The position numbers were made by a program, and so were the translations under genes. Source: Paracoccaceae bacterium (GTDB lineage Bacteria; Pseudomonadota; Alphaproteobacteria; Rhodobacterales; Rhodobacteraceae). From it: a DNA stretch of 40,781 bases. Shown here one piece after another: positions 8,197 to 17,500 of the stretch; the first letter of the stretch is position 1; each line of letters opens with the position of its first letter. The notes beneath the pieces were generated by a model. It did not search any database. It was not told the DNA's origin and saw only the letters and a program-made list of their open reading frames with translations. Where the stretch lies: positions 1 to 40,781 of the forward strand of contig JASJAU010000015.1 in assembly GCA_030066855.1 (NCBI GenBank), in the 5' to 3' direction.

Positions 8197-9840
8197 ATGA
8201 CTGCATTCGACCTGGGAACCTACAATCGCAAGATCACCACAAGCTCCGAGGCCGCGCAAAAGGCCTTCGATCGCGGGCTGATCTGGCTTTACGGCTACAA
8301 TCACGAGGCGGCGGCGGAGGCGTTCGAAGAGGCGATCGGCCACGATCCCGCCTGCGGCATGGCCCACTGGGGCGTCGCCTATGCGATCGGCCCCAACTAC
8401 AACAAGCCGTGGGAGTTTTTCGAGCCGGGCGAGCGGCAAGCGACGCTTGAACGGGCGCATCAAGCGATCACGGACGCGCTGGCCCTGCGCGATGGCCTCG
8501 CTCCTATGGAGGCCGCGATGATCGATGCGATTGCGGAGCGTTTTCCGCAGGACCCGGAGATCGAAGACTATGGACCGTGGAATGACGCCTTCTCGGATTC
8601 GATGCGAAAGGTCTATCAGGCGCACCAAGACGACCTGGAGGTCGTGACGATCTTCGTCGAAGCTCTGATGAACCGGACGCCCTGGATGCTTTGGGATCTC
8701 AAGACCGGCCAGCCCGCCGAGGGCGCGTCGACGGCGGAGGCGCAGGCGGCGATCGAGGCGGCGTTCGATGATTTGCCAGGCGCCTGGGATCATCCGGGGC
8801 TCTTGCATCTCTATATCCACCTGATGGAGATGTCGCCGACGCCGGAAGCGGCGCTCCGGCATGGCGACCGGCTTGTGCACCTGGTGCCGGACAGCGGGCA
8901 TCTGGTTCACATGGCGACCCACATCGATGTCCTTTGCGGGGAGTATCACGACGTGGTCTGGCGCAATCATCGCGCGGCCGAGGTCGATGAGAAGTATGAG
9001 GCCGTGGCGGGCGGCGAGAACTTTTACACCGTCTACCGCATCCACAACGTGCATTTCGAAGCCTACGGCGCCATGTTCCTCGGCCAGCCGGAGCGGGCGC
9101 TCGCGGCGTCGGACCGGCTGATCGAGATGCTGCCGGAGCCTGTGATCCGCTATTTCCCGGACCTGTTCGAGTCCTTCTACGGCAAACGCGTGCACGTACT
9201 GGTCCGTTTCGGCAAATGGCAGGAGATCGTCGACGAGCCGTTGCCGGGCGACTCCGAGCTCTACGCCTACACCACCGCCGCGATGCGTCAGGCCCGGGCC
9301 ATCGCATTCGCGAACCTTGGCCGGTCGGAAGAGGCTGCGGCAGAACGAGAAGTCGCCGTCGTGGCGCGCGAGGCCGTTCCCGAGAGCCGGATGGTCTTCA
9401 ACAACACCGCCGAGGACATCCTGATGGTCGGCGAGTCGATGATGGACGGCGAGATCGCCTTCAAATCCGGGCAGGTTGAGGAGGGGCTCGCGCATCTTCG
9501 GCGGTCGGTCGAGCTGGACGACGACTTAATCTACGACGAGCCTTGGGGATGGATGCAGCCGACCCGCCACGCGCTTGGCGCCCTTTTGATGGAGGCTGGA
9601 CAGTTCGAGGAGGCGGAGGCGGTCTATCGGGCCGATCTGGGACTCGACGACACGCTCGCACGCGCTTGCCAGCACCCCCGCAACGTTTGGAGCCTGCATG
9701 GCCTGCATGAGTGCCTCGTTAGACGGGGAGAGCGGGTGGAGGCGCCGCATATCAAGCTTCAGCTCGATCAGGCGGCGGCGCGGGCGACGGTTCCCATTAA
9801 AGCGTCCTGCTATTGCCGGAGCATACTGGCCGCTGAATGA
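8197..9840 (+). CDS. Tetratricopeptide-repeat protein
   Basis: A 547-residue soluble protein without signal peptide or membrane segments. TPR-like helix pairs are clear near residues 25-60 (AFDRGLIWLYGYNHEAAAEA), around 290-320, and at the C-terminus (GALLMEAGQFEEAEAVYRADL). In the middle, a His-rich block (HPGLLHLYIHLMEMS, then HLVHMATHIDVLCGEYHDVVWRNHRA) has spaced His/Asp residues that could bind metal. The family occurs across Rhodobacterales and other proteobacteria with unknown function. The stop codon touches the U-tract of a terminator that reads on the opposite strand. It is divergent from the AEC transporter, with 96 bases between starts. Confidence 0.8.
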   Translation: MTAFDLGTYNRKITTSSEAAQKAFDRGLIWLYGYNHEAAAEAFEEAIGHDPACGMAHWGVAYAIGPNYNKPWEFFEPGERQATLERAHQAITDALALRDGLAPMEAAMIDAIAERFPQDPEIEDYGPWNDAFSDSMRKVYQAHQDDLEVVTIFVEALMNRTPWMLWDLKTGQPAEGASTAEAQAAIEAAFDDLPGAWDHPGLLHLYIHLMEMSPTPEAALRHGDRLVHLVPDSGHLVHMATHIDVLCGEYHDVVWRNHRAAEVDEKYEAVAGGENFYTVYRIHNVHFEAYGAMFLGQPERALAASDRLIEMLPEPVIRYFPDLFESFYGKRVHVLVRFGKWQEIVDEPLPGDSELYAYTTAAMRQARAIAFANLGRSEEAAAEREVAVVAREAVPESRMVFNNTAEDILMVGESMMDGEIAFKSGQVEEGLAHLRRSVELDDDLIYDEPWGWMQPTRHALGALLMEAGQFEEAEAVYRADLGLDDTLARACQHPRNVWSLHGLHECLVRRGERVEAPHIKLQLDQAAARATVPIKASCYCRSILAAE

Positions 9841-9911
9841 AAAAAGGCCCGGCGGGAAGCCGGGCCAGTCCAACAGGGAGGTAGAATGCGATGAAAACCT
9901 CATCGCGTTCA
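9840..9911 (-). ncRNA. Probable trans-acting small RNA with exposed anti-Shine-Dalgarno stretch
   Basis: Read on the minus strand, the region has the full layout of a bacterial sRNA of about 71 nt. It has a 5' stem-loop (GCGATGA / TCATCGC, plus coordinates 9888-9894 and 9900-9906), then about 21 unpaired bases containing CTACCTCCCTGTTGG, then a strong GC hairpin (GGCCCGGC / GCCGGGCC, 9846-9866) ending in six Us. The exposed CCUCCC is complementary to ribosome-binding sites, as in the RpoH-dependent CCUCCUCCC-type sRNAs of Rhodobacter, though the arrangement of stems differs. A promoter fits at 9918-9946. It lies between the end of the LysR gene and the TPR gene, so release from a lysR 3' UTR is an alternative. 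The structure is seen; the function is inferred. Confidence 0.6.
9846..9866 (-). terminator. Rho-independent terminator (of the sRNA and/or LysR gene)
   Basis: An 8-bp perfect GC stem (GGCCCGGC / GCCGGGCC) with a 5-base loop is followed on the minus strand by six Ts (9845-9840). On the plus strand there is no U-tract, so it works mainly for minus-strand transcripts, although it sits right after the TPR stop codon. Confidence 0.8.
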
Positions 9912-9917
9912 ATCCCG

Positions 9918-9946
9918 GAGATAGGACCGCATTTGCCTTCAATCAA
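9918..9946 (-). promoter_or_regulatory. Candidate promoter of the sRNA
   Basis: On the minus strand, TTGATT (9941-9946) and TATCTC (9918-9923) are separated by 17 bases, putting the start near 9911, directly before the first stem-loop. The context CTTGA and CCTATCT resembles the relaxed RpoH-type promoters of Rhodobacter more than a strong sigma-70 promoter. Inference from spacing and sequence only. Confidence 0.4.
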
Positions 9947-10003
9947 GGCGAACTGACTGGATTCTGAGCAAACCGGCCATGCAATGAGCGCATGGCTTGC
10001 GGC

Positions 10004-10915
10004 TCACTCGCTCTTCCTTGCCTCGGCTTTCATGCGCTTCCTGTGGGCGATGATCTCTTCGGTCACGAAGTCCCGGAAGGCCGCGATGCGCCGGGATTGC
10101 CGAAGCTCCTCGGGGTAGGCGAGGAAAACTGGGATCTCGCCTGATTCCACTTCAGGAAGCACGCGAATGATGTTCGGAAAGTCCTCGGTCACATAATCGG
10201 GCAGAATGCCGATCCCGAGGTTTGAGCGGACAGCCTGAAGCACGCCGAAGTAGTTGTTGACGGTCAGAGTCGAGGGGATCTCGTAGGTCAGCAACTCTTT
10301 GGTCAGATTGGCGCCGGCGCTGACCTGAGTCGCGGTGATGTTCTGGCAGATCAGCCGGTGATGACGCAGGTCCTCCAGCGTCTCCGGCGCGCCCTTGTCT
10401 TCAAGGTACTCGGGCGTCGCATAGAGACGCATGTGCACGGTCATCAGCCGGCGGCGGATCAGGTCGGCCTGGCTGGGCTCTTTCATGCGGATGGCGACGT
10501 CCGCCTCCCGCATCGGCAGGTCGAGCACCCGCTCCTCCAGCATCAGGTCGATCTTCAGATCCGGGTATTTTTCGTAGAGTTTGGGTAGCCTCGGAGCGAG
10601 CCAGAGCGAGCCGAAGCCGGTTGTCGTGGTTACCCGGAGCTCTCCGAAGACCTCCTCCTCGCTGTCGCGGATGCGCGCCTCGGCGGTCTCAAGACGGCGG
10701 ACCATGGCAGAGGTCGCGTCGAAGAGAAGTTCGCCCTGTTCAGTGAGAATCAGCCCCCGTGCGTGGCGGTGGAAGAGGGTGGTGTTCAAGCTCTCCTCCA
10801 GCGCCCGAATCTGGCGGGAGACGGCGGATTGACTGAGATGCAGCACGTCGCCGGCATGGGTCAGGCTGCCTGCATCCGCAACGGCGTGAAATATCCTGAG
10901 CTTGTCCCAATCCAT
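10004..10915 (-). CDS. LysR family transcriptional regulator
   Basis: A 303-residue regulator. Residues 1-60 form the winged helix-turn-helix (MDWDKLRIFHAVADAGSLTHA, recognition helix LSQSAVSRQIRALEESL), followed by a linker helix and a periplasmic-binding-like effector domain from about residue 90 (GELRVTTTTGFGSLWLAPRLP). Very similar proteins in relatives are usually beside trxB, which is absent here. Instead the gene is divergent from the indolepyruvate oxidoreductase, with 152 bases between start codons and a T-N11-A palindrome near the oxidoreductase promoter. The C-terminus is rich in Lys/Arg. Control of the divergent gene is a fair guess, not shown. Confidence 0.92.
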   Translation of the reverse strand: MDWDKLRIFHAVADAGSLTHAGDVLHLSQSAVSRQIRALEESLNTTLFHRHARGLILTEQGELLFDATSAMVRRLETAEARIRDSEEEVFGELRVTTTTGFGSLWLAPRLPKLYEKYPDLKIDLMLEERVLDLPMREADVAIRMKEPSQADLIRRRLMTVHMRLYATPEYLEDKGAPETLEDLRHHRLICQNITATQVSAGANLTKELLTYEIPSTLTVNNYFGVLQAVRSNLGIGILPDYVTEDFPNIIRVLPEVESGEIPVFLAYPEELRQSRRIAAFRDFVTEEIIAHRKRMKAEARKSE

Positions 10916-11011
10916 GGCGAAGCAATCGGTCCTTGTTTGCGATAACGCTTTTTCAAGCCTTACCCGCTGCCTAGGCTGTATTGCAAACGAGCAAATGACG
11001 CATATTTCATT

Positions 11012-11039
11012 TTGTAGGTCAGAATATGTGACCTATAGT
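11012..11039 (+). promoter_or_regulatory. Promoter of the indolepyruvate oxidoreductase gene with overlapping palindromic operator
   Basis: TTGTAG (11012-11017) and TATAGT (11034-11039) are 16 bases apart, a good sigma-70 spacing, and predict a leader of about 22 nt ending in the GGGAGGA ribosome-binding site. A perfect inverted repeat, TAGGTCA (11015-11021) and TGACCTA (11029-11035) around a 7-base centre, fills the spacer. It contains a T-N11-A core (11019-11031), the LysR-type signature. Binding there would block RNA polymerase unless the factor acts as an unusual activator. Confidence 0.55.
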
Positions 11040-11067
11040 GAACGCGTCGATTTCTCGGGAGGACCGC

Positions 11068-14000
11068 ATGAGCCGACGGGACGTCAGCCTGCACGACAAA
11101 TTCGATCTGCGGAAGGACACCGTTCTGATGAACGGAACCCAGGCGCTGGTGCGTCTGATGCTGATGCAGCGGGCGCGGGACAAGGCGGCGGGGCTGGATA
11201 CGGCAGGTTACGTTTCGGGTTATCGCGGGTCGCCGCTTGGCGCGGTCGACACGCAAATGATGGCGGCCGAGCGGGACCTGAAGGCGTCGAACGTTCTGTT
11301 TCAGCCGGGCTTGAACGAGGATCTCGCCGCAACGGCCATATGGGGCACACAGCAGGCCGAATTGCGCGGCGAGGGCAAACACGACGGCGTTTTCGCACTC
11401 TGGTACGGCAAAGGCCCGGGCGTTGACCGATCGGGTGACGCGATCCGGCACGGAAATCTGGCGGGCACATCGAAGCACGGCGGCGTGCTGATGGCATTGG
11501 GGGACGACCATACTGGCGAATCCTCTACGACCTGCCACCAATCCGACTGGGCGATGATCGACGCTTATATCCCGGTGCTTTCCCCCGCCGGGGTTCAGGA
11601 AATCCTGGACTACGGGCTCTACGGCTTCGCAATGTCCCGGTTCTCGGGGCTATGGTGCGGGCTGAAACTGATGAAGGACACAGTCGAGGTCACCTCAGTC
11701 GTCGACGGGCGGCCCGACAGGATGGAGTTCATTACGCCGGACTTCGAGATGCCGGAAGGCGGCTTGAACATTCGTCTGGGCGATCACTGGATCCCGCAGG
11801 AAGCGCGGATCATCGACCACAAGCGCTTCGCGGCAGAGGCCTTCGCGCGGGCGAACCGGATCGACAATCGGGGTTGGGGACGACCTGGAGCCAAGATCGG
11901 GTTCGTCGCAGCGGGCAAGAACTGGCTCGATTTGGTACATGCGCTGAACCTCCTCGGGATCGACGCGGGCGAGGCCGAGCGTCTGGGGATCACGACCTAC
12001 AAGATCGGACAGACCTTTCCGATGGACATGGTGTCGTTCAACGAATGGGCCGAAGGGCTCGACCTGATCGTTGTGGTCGAAGAGAAGCGGAAGTTGATCG
12101 AAATCCAGATCAAGGAGGCGATCTTCGACGACCGGCGGGGCCGCCGTGTCTACGGCTGGTACAAGGGCGGCGCTGGGGGCATGCGCGAGGACGAGCTATT
12201 TCCCACACGCTACGCGCTCGATCCAATCATGATCGCCGAGAAGATCGGTGGGATCCTGATCGAGGAGGGGCGGGACACCGAAGCGATCCGCGCCGGTCTC
12301 ACAAATATCGAGGAGGCCCGCAAAGCGGACAACGCGCCAGAGATCGCGACGCGGGTGCCCTATTTCTGCTCCGGCTGCCCGCACAACACCTCGACCAAGG
12401 TGCCGGAGGGAAGCCGCGCCTATGCCGGGATTGGCTGCCACATCATGGCGATGTGGATGGACCGGGAGACCTCGAGCTACACCCACATGGGCGCCGAGGG
12501 CGCGAACTGGATCGGAGAGGCGCCTTTCACCACCGCGAAGCACGTCTTCCAGAACCTGGGCGACGGGACCTACAACCATTCCGGGATGCTGGCGATCCGG
12601 GCCGCACTGACTTCCGGCGCCAACATCACGTACAAGATCCTCTACAACGACGCCGTCGCGATGACCGGCGGGCAGTCCAACGACGGCGACCTGCCGCCCG
12701 AGCGGATCGCGCGGGAGCTCTCGGCGATGGGCGTCGAACATATCGCGGTGGTCTTCGACCCGAAGGAGGAGCCACGCAGGCTTGCATTTCCGCCGGATGT
12801 TGAGTGGCACAAGCGGGATGCGCTTCCAAATGTCATGGCCCGTTTCCGGGAGATCGAAGGCGTCAGCGCGATCATCTACATACAGACCTGCGCGGCAGAG
12901 AAACGGCGCCGTCGCAAGCGGGGCACATTCCCGGATCCGGACCGCCGGGTCTTCATCAACACGGATATCTGCGAGGGCTGCGGCGATTGCGGGGTGCAGT
13001 CGAACTGCGTGTCAATCGTCCCGGTCGAGACCGAGCTGGGACGGAAGCGCGCGATTGACCAATCCTCGTGCAACAAGGATTTTTCCTGCATCAAGGGCTT
13101 CTGCCCGTCCTTCGTGACCGTGGAAGGCGGTGACGTTCGCAAGGGCGAGGCGCTCCCCCTGAAACTGCCGGACATGCCGGAGCCGGAGCTTCCTAAGATC
13201 GATGGCACGCATAACGTGGTCATCACCGGTGTTGGCGGCACCGGCGCCGTCACGATCGGCGCTGGACTGGCCATGGCGGCGCATCTCGAGGGCAAGGCGG
13301 CGAGCATGATGGAGATGGCCGGACTCGCCCAGAAAGGCGGCGCGGTTCACATCCATCTTCGCCTGGCGGAGACGCGGGAGGACATCAGCGCGATCCGGGT
13401 CGCTATCGGGGAAGCGGACGCGCTGATCGGCAATGACATTGTGGTCAGTGCGGGGGCGAAGACGATTGGCCTCTTGTCGAGGGGCCGGACCGGCGCCGTG
13501 GTGAACGCGCACGAGATCATGACCGGCGATTTCACGCGGAACACTGAATTTAGGCTGCCGACCGAGCAGCTCTCGGTCGCGCTCCGGGCGCGGCTTGAGG
13601 ATCGTCGGCATCTGCTCGACAGCACGGAACTGGCGCAGCGGGTTCTGGGAGACTCGATCTTTGCGAACACGCTGATGCTCGGCGCCGCCTGGCAGGCGGG
13701 GCTGATTCCGCTCCAGCGTGAGTCGATCTTGCGGGCGATCGAGCTGAACGGCGCGATGCCGGAGCGGAACAAGCGGTCCTTCGAGATCGGTCGCTGGGCG
13801 ATCCTGCACCCGGAAGAAGCGAAGCGGATCGTGTCAGCCGAGGTGGTCCAGAAGCCCAAGTCGCTCGAGGAGAAAATCGCGTTTCGCGAGGCGCACCTTA
13901 CGGCGTACCAATCGGTGCGGCTCGCCGGTCGGTATCGGGCGCTGGTGGATCGGGTGACGGAGCCTCGGCTGAAGGAGGCCGTCGCGAAAGGCTATCATAA

Positions 14001-14505
14001 GGCGCTGGCCTACAAGGACGAGTACGAGGTCGCGCGGCTTCTGAGCGAGACTCGGGTTAAGGCTGAGGAGGCCTTCGAGGGCGATCTGACGCTGAACTTC
14101 CACCTCGCGCCACCCTTGCTGTCTCGCAAAGGACCGGACGGGCGCCCCAAGAAGATGCGCTTCAGCGGGCGGTTCGAGCAGCTCTGGCCGTTGATGGCGC
14201 GGGGCAAGGCGCTGCGCGGCACGCCCTTCGATCCGTTTGGCTACACAGTAGAGCGCAAGATGGAGAGGGCGCTGATCGCGCGGTACGAGGGCGACATGGC
14301 CGAGGTTCTGGCGGACCCCGGGCGAAACCTGGACGCGGCCGTCGAACTCGCGGAGCTGCCACTGCAGATCAGGGGGTTCGGCCCGGTGAAAGAGGCGAAC
14401 GCGGCAGCGGCGGCAAAGCGGCGCGAAGAGCTTCTCGCGGCGTTTCGCGCGGGTGGCGCGGGTGGCGCGGTTGCTTCGGCGCCTGAGGCGATGGCGGGGG
14501 AGTGA
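11068..14505 (+). CDS. Indolepyruvate ferredoxin oxidoreductase family protein (fused alpha-beta)
   Basis: A 1145-residue cytoplasmic enzyme that oxidatively decarboxylates aryl- or branched-chain 2-oxo acids to acyl-CoA with ferredoxin reduction. In order: a pyrimidine-binding domain (YVSGYRGSPLGAVD near 40-55), a TPP-binding region (CSGCPHNTSTKVPEG near 433), an iron-sulfur segment with clustered Cys (CEGCGDC near 635, then a CNKDFSC..GFCP group), the gamma/beta domain (GVGGTGAVTIGAGLA near 720), and a C-terminal DUF6537-type domain. This single-chain fusion is usual in proteobacteria. The start at 11068 follows GGGAGGA; the ATG-like starts upstream lack such a site. It is divergent from a LysR gene. 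Physiologically it points to degradation of aromatic or branched amino acids. Confidence 0.93.
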   Translation: MSRRDVSLHDKFDLRKDTVLMNGTQALVRLMLMQRARDKAAGLDTAGYVSGYRGSPLGAVDTQMMAAERDLKASNVLFQPGLNEDLAATAIWGTQQAELRGEGKHDGVFALWYGKGPGVDRSGDAIRHGNLAGTSKHGGVLMALGDDHTGESSTTCHQSDWAMIDAYIPVLSPAGVQEILDYGLYGFAMSRFSGLWCGLKLMKDTVEVTSVVDGRPDRMEFITPDFEMPEGGLNIRLGDHWIPQEARIIDHKRFAAEAFARANRIDNRGWGRPGAKIGFVAAGKNWLDLVHALNLLGIDAGEAERLGITTYKIGQTFPMDMVSFNEWAEGLDLIVVVEEKRKLIEIQIKEAIFDDRRGRRVYGWYKGGAGGMREDELFPTRYALDPIMIAEKIGGILIEEGRDTEAIRAGLTNIEEARKADNAPEIATRVPYFCSGCPHNTSTKVPEGSRAYAGIGCHIMAMWMDRETSSYTHMGAEGANWIGEAPFTTAKHVFQNLGDGTYNHSGMLAIRAALTSGANITYKILYNDAVAMTGGQSNDGDLPPERIARELSAMGVEHIAVVFDPKEEPRRLAFPPDVEWHKRDALPNVMARFREIEGVSAIIYIQTCAAEKRRRRKRGTFPDPDRRVFINTDICEGCGDCGVQSNCVSIVPVETELGRKRAIDQSSCNKDFSCIKGFCPSFVTVEGGDVRKGEALPLKLPDMPEPELPKIDGTHNVVITGVGGTGAVTIGAGLAMAAHLEGKAASMMEMAGLAQKGGAVHIHLRLAETREDISAIRVAIGEADALIGNDIVVSAGAKTIGLLSRGRTGAVVNAHEIMTGDFTRNTEFRLPTEQLSVALRARLEDRRHLLDSTELAQRVLGDSIFANTLMLGAAWQAGLIPLQRESILRAIELNGAMPERNKRSFEIGRWAILHPEEAKRIVSAEVVQKPKSLEEKIAFREAHLTAYQSVRLAGRYRALVDRVTEPRLKEAVAKGYHKALAYKDEYEVARLLSETRVKAEEAFEGDLTLNFHLAPPLLSRKGPDGRPKKMRFSGRFEQLWPLMARGKALRGTPFDPFGYTVERKMERALIARYEGDMAEVLADPGRNLDAAVELAELPLQIRGFGPVKEANAAAAAKRREELLAAFRAGGAGGAVASAPEAMAGE

Positions 14506-14618
14506 GCACCTGGCGCGGCGGCGCAACATCTGCCGTCCGACTGTCAGGATAGTTTCATTTCGGCACGCTATCCGGGCATACCGCCTTATAAGACCGATCA
14601 CTCCAGCCGGAGCCTTTC

Positions 14619-15521
14619 ATGAGCCGTCAAGTCGCGCACGATATCACTTACGCCCATTCCGCATCAACGAAACCCGGGCGGGCTGTCATCCGAGCCATTG
14701 AGAACACCACCGGGCGGCTGCGGCTGATCAAGCGCGCGAGCGGATACCAGCACGAGGTCGCGAAGGGCGCGGATTTCTGGGCCGTGATGGTGGCGCGTTA
14801 CGGGCTGAGCCTTGAGGTTCTGGGGGGCGCCCTGTCGGACATTCCGGAGGAGGGTCCTCTCGTGATGGTCGCCAATCATCCTTACGGCATTCTGGACGGC
14901 CTGATGATGGGTCACATCCTCAATCATGTGCGGAACGGCGCGTTCAAGATTCTGGCCAATCGCGTCTTTCGTCGGGCCGAGGATCTGGATCAGGTTATCC
15001 TGCCGGTCTCGTTCGACGAGACGCGGGAGGCGACGGCGCTGAACGTCCGAACAAGGAAAGAGTGTCTGCGCTATCTTGCCGAAGGCGGCGCCATCGGCGT
15101 GTTTCCGGGCGGCACGGTTTCAACCGGCGCCAAACCGCTGTCGAGACCGATGGACCCGGGCTGGCGGACTTTTACGGCCAAGATGATCGCGCGGTCGGGA
15201 GCGCGCGTGGTGCCGGTTTTCTTTGACGGCGCGAACTCACGCCGGTTCCAGATCGCCTCGCATTTGCACCCGACCCTTCGCGTGGCGTTATTGATCAACG
15301 AATTCGGGCGACGGACGGACGAGCCGGTGCGAGTCGTCATTGGCGACCCGATCGAGGCCGCCGAATTGGCCGAATTCGGCAGCGACCCGAAAGCGATGAT
15401 GGACTTTCTTCGCGCCCGGACCTATGCCCTGTCGCCGAAACCCCTTGGGCGGCCCGAATACGGGTTCGAGTTCGAGGAGAAACACAGGCGGACGGGTCGG
15501 AATGGCGGTCGGGATCTTTGA
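14619..15521 (+). CDS. Lysophospholipid acyltransferase family protein
   Basis: A 300-residue PlsC-like acyltransferase. The catalytic motif is NHPYGILD (His and Asp four residues apart), followed by [13 protein letters not shown], the counterpart of the EGTR substrate-binding block. [11 protein letters not shown] matches the later conserved block. Members acylate lysophospholipids or ornithine-lipid precursors at the membrane face; the exact acceptor is not predictable. The last 20 bases overlap the start of murI, suggesting co-expression. The start at 14619 is the first ATG in frame and follows GCCGGAGCC. Confidence 0.87.
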   Translation: MSRQVAHDITYAHSASTKPGRAVIRAIENTTGRLRLIKRASGYQHEVAKGADFWAVMVARYGLSLEVLGGALSDIPEEGPLVMVANHPYGILDGLMMGHILNHVRNGAFKILANRVFRRAEDLDQVILPVSFDETREATALNVRTRKECLRYLAEGGAIGVFPGGTVSTGAKPLSRPMDPGWRTFTAKMIARSGARVVPVFFDGANSRRFQIASHLHPTLRVALLINEFGRRTDEPVRVVIGDPIEAAELAEFGSDPKAMMDFLRARTYALSPKPLGRPEYGFEFEEKHRRTGRNGGRDL

Positions 15522-16314
15522 CAGCGGCTTGGGCGGGCTGACGGTTTTCCGGTCGGTCGCCGAGCGCCTGCCGAATCTCCCCGTCGTCTATTATGGAGAC
15601 AACGCGCATACGCCCTACGGCGTGCGGGATGCCGACGACATCTATGAACTGACGACCAAGGGGTGCCAGCGGCTCTTTGATGCGGGTTGCGATCTGGTGA
15701 TCCTCGCCTGCAATACCGCGAGCGCTGCGGCGCTGCGCCGGATGCAGGAGGTCTGGGTGCCAGAGGACAAGCGCGTCCTCGGCGTCTTCGTGCCGCTGAT
15801 TGAGGCCCTGACCGAGCGGCATTGGGGCGACAACTCTCCACCCCGCGAGGTGGCGGCGAAGCATGTCGCCTTGTTCGCGACCCCCGCGACGGTGCGGAGC
15901 CGCGCTTTCAGCCGGGAGCTCGCTTTTCGGGCCATCGGGGTCGATGTGGAAGCGCAGGCCTGCGGCGGCGTGGTTGACGCGATCGAAGAAGGCGACATGA
16001 TCCTGGCCGAGGCGCTGGTCCGTAGCCATGTCGATGCGCTGAAGCGAAAGATGCCTGACCCGGACGCGGCCGTGCTGGGCTGCACCCATTACCCCATCGT
16101 CGAGGACATCTTCCGGGACGCGCTGGGCGACGGCGTAAAGGTATTTTCGCAGCCCGCCCTGGTGGCCGACAGCCTGGCGGATTATCTGGACCGCCACCCC
16201 GTGATGCGGGGTCCCGGCGAGGTCGCGATGTTTCTGACGACGGGCGATCCGCAGCGGGTCAGCGACGCGGCGACGCGGTTCCTCCGACGACGGGTCGATT
16301 TCCACGCCGCCTGA
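15502..16314 (+). CDS. murI: Glutamate racemase
   Basis: A 270-residue cytoplasmic enzyme that interconverts L- and D-glutamate for peptidoglycan. It begins [16 protein letters not shown]; the two catalytic Cys are in ILACNTAS and LGCTHYP, and [11 protein letters not shown] forms the expected substrate loop. The start at 15502 gives the family N-terminus at once; the frame extends to an ATG at 15424, but those residues are the tail of the upstream acyltransferase read in another frame. It overlaps that gene by 20 bases, and argC follows after 55 bases. The enzyme has a slightly longer loop ([12 protein letters not shown]) before the central domain, as in other Rhodobacterales. Confidence 0.95.
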   Translation: MAVGIFDSGLGGLTVFRSVAERLPNLPVVYYGDNAHTPYGVRDADDIYELTTKGCQRLFDAGCDLVILACNTASAAALRRMQEVWVPEDKRVLGVFVPLIEALTERHWGDNSPPREVAAKHVALFATPATVRSRAFSRELAFRAIGVDVEAQACGGVVDAIEEGDMILAEALVRSHVDALKRKMPDPDAAVLGCTHYPIVEDIFRDALGDGVKVFSQPALVADSLADYLDRHPVMRGPGEVAMFLTTGDPQRVSDAATRFLRRRVDFHAA

Positions 16315-16369
16315 TTGCGGCAATCCGATTCTCGTTTTACATCCAAGAAAACCGACAAGGAGCGGGCTA

Positions 16370-17398
16370 ATGCCCCACAATATCGCCATTCTGGGCGCCA
16401 GCGGATACACCGGCGCCGAACTCATCCGCCTGATCGCGACCCATCCGTCCTTCCGGATTGCGGCGCTGTCGGGCGATCGCAAGGCCGGGCAACCGATGGC
16501 GTCGGTCTATCCGCATCTGCGGCACATGGACCTGCCCGATCTCGCACGGATCGAGGATATCGATCTCAAAGACGTCGATCTGGTGTTCTGCGCCTTGCCT
16601 CATGCGACCAGCCAGGCGGTGATTTCGGAGCTTTCGGAGGATTTGAAGGTTGTGGACCTCTCCGCCGATTTCCGGCTGGGCGACCCGGCTGAATACGAAA
16701 AATGGTACGGCAAGCCGCACAGCGCCACCGCCTTGCAGAAGGAAGCGGTCTACGGTCTGACCGAGTTCTACCGGGAAGAGATACGGGGCGCGCGTCTTGT
16801 GGCGGGCACGGGCTGCAACGCGGCCACTGGACAATATGCGCTGCGCCCGCTGGTCGAAGAAGGGGTCATCAACCTTGGCGACATCGTTATGGACCTCAAG
16901 GCAGCCGCGTCGGGCGCCGGACGGTCATTGAAGGAGCACCTCCTGTTCTCGGAGCTCTCCGAAAACGTTAAGGGGTATTCGATGGGCGGCGCGCACCGGC
17001 ATATCGGCGAGTTCGATCAGGAGCTCTCGAAGGCCGCCGGGCGGGACGTCCGCGTTCAGTTTACACCGCATCTGATCCCGGCGACGCGAGGCATTCTGCT
17101 GACATGCTATCTCAAGGGCGATCCGGAACGCGTCTATGAAACGCTTGCCGACGCCTATGCGAACGAGGTGTTTGTCGAAGTCCTTCCGTTTGGCGAGACA
17201 CCGCAAATGAAGGATGTGCGCGCTTCGAACTTCTGCCACATCGGAGTGGTGGGAGATCGGCTTTCCGGCCGGGCGACGGTTGTGGCGGCGCTGGACAATT
17301 TGACCAAGGGCTCGTCAGGTCAGGCGATTCAGAATGCGAACCTCATGCTGGGTGAGACGGAGACGGCGGGTTTGATGGCCGCGCCGGTCTATCCCTGA
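16370..17398 (+). CDS. argC: N-acetyl-gamma-glutamyl-phosphate reductase
   Basis: A 342-residue enzyme that reduces N-acetyl-glutamyl phosphate to the semialdehyde with NADPH in arginine synthesis. The Rossmann motif is [15 protein letters not shown] at 6-20; the catalytic Cys is in AGTGCNAATG and the catalytic His in [10 protein letters not shown]. Length and the final [12 protein letters not shown] block are as in the family. The start at 16370 is set by AAGGAGC 8-9 bases upstream. Downstream is a stem-loop, then ccmE. Confidence 0.96.
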   Translation: MPHNIAILGASGYTGAELIRLIATHPSFRIAALSGDRKAGQPMASVYPHLRHMDLPDLARIEDIDLKDVDLVFCALPHATSQAVISELSEDLKVVDLSADFRLGDPAEYEKWYGKPHSATALQKEAVYGLTEFYREEIRGARLVAGTGCNAATGQYALRPLVEEGVINLGDIVMDLKAAASGAGRSLKEHLLFSELSENVKGYSMGGAHRHIGEFDQELSKAAGRDVRVQFTPHLIPATRGILLTCYLKGDPERVYETLADAYANEVFVEVLPFGETPQMKDVRASNFCHIGVVGDRLSGRATVVAALDNLTKGSSGQAIQNANLMLGETETAGLMAAPVYP

Positions 17399-17430
17399 GG
17401 CATTGCGCCGCGCTTTGCGCGCCTCGGCGG

Positions 17431-17451
17431 GCGAGGGGTTTCAACCCTCGC
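17431..17451 (+). terminator. Stem-loop after argC (weak terminator or processing hairpin)
   Basis: GCGAGGG / CCCTCGC around a 7-base loop, extended by GGGC / GCCC outside, lies 32 bases after the argC stop. There is no run of Ts after it on the plus strand, so it may only reduce read-through into ccmE or protect the 3' end. Confidence 0.4.
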
Positions 17452-17500
17452 GCTGCCCAGACTATCTTGGCCAAGAGGAAGGAAATCTGGAGATGACTCG

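Noticed and set aside
8122-9495. Long (457-codon) minus-strand open frame opposite the TPR gene
   Set aside because: It mirrors the codon pattern of the TPR gene, is rich in Arg/His with no domain, and the plus-strand product is a clear protein family.
9891-9956. 21-codon plus-strand ORF with an AGGGAGGT ribosome-binding-like site before it
   Set aside because: It coincides exactly with the stem and unpaired part of the minus-strand sRNA, which explains the purine-rich string as anti-SD complement; the peptide has no recognisable feature.
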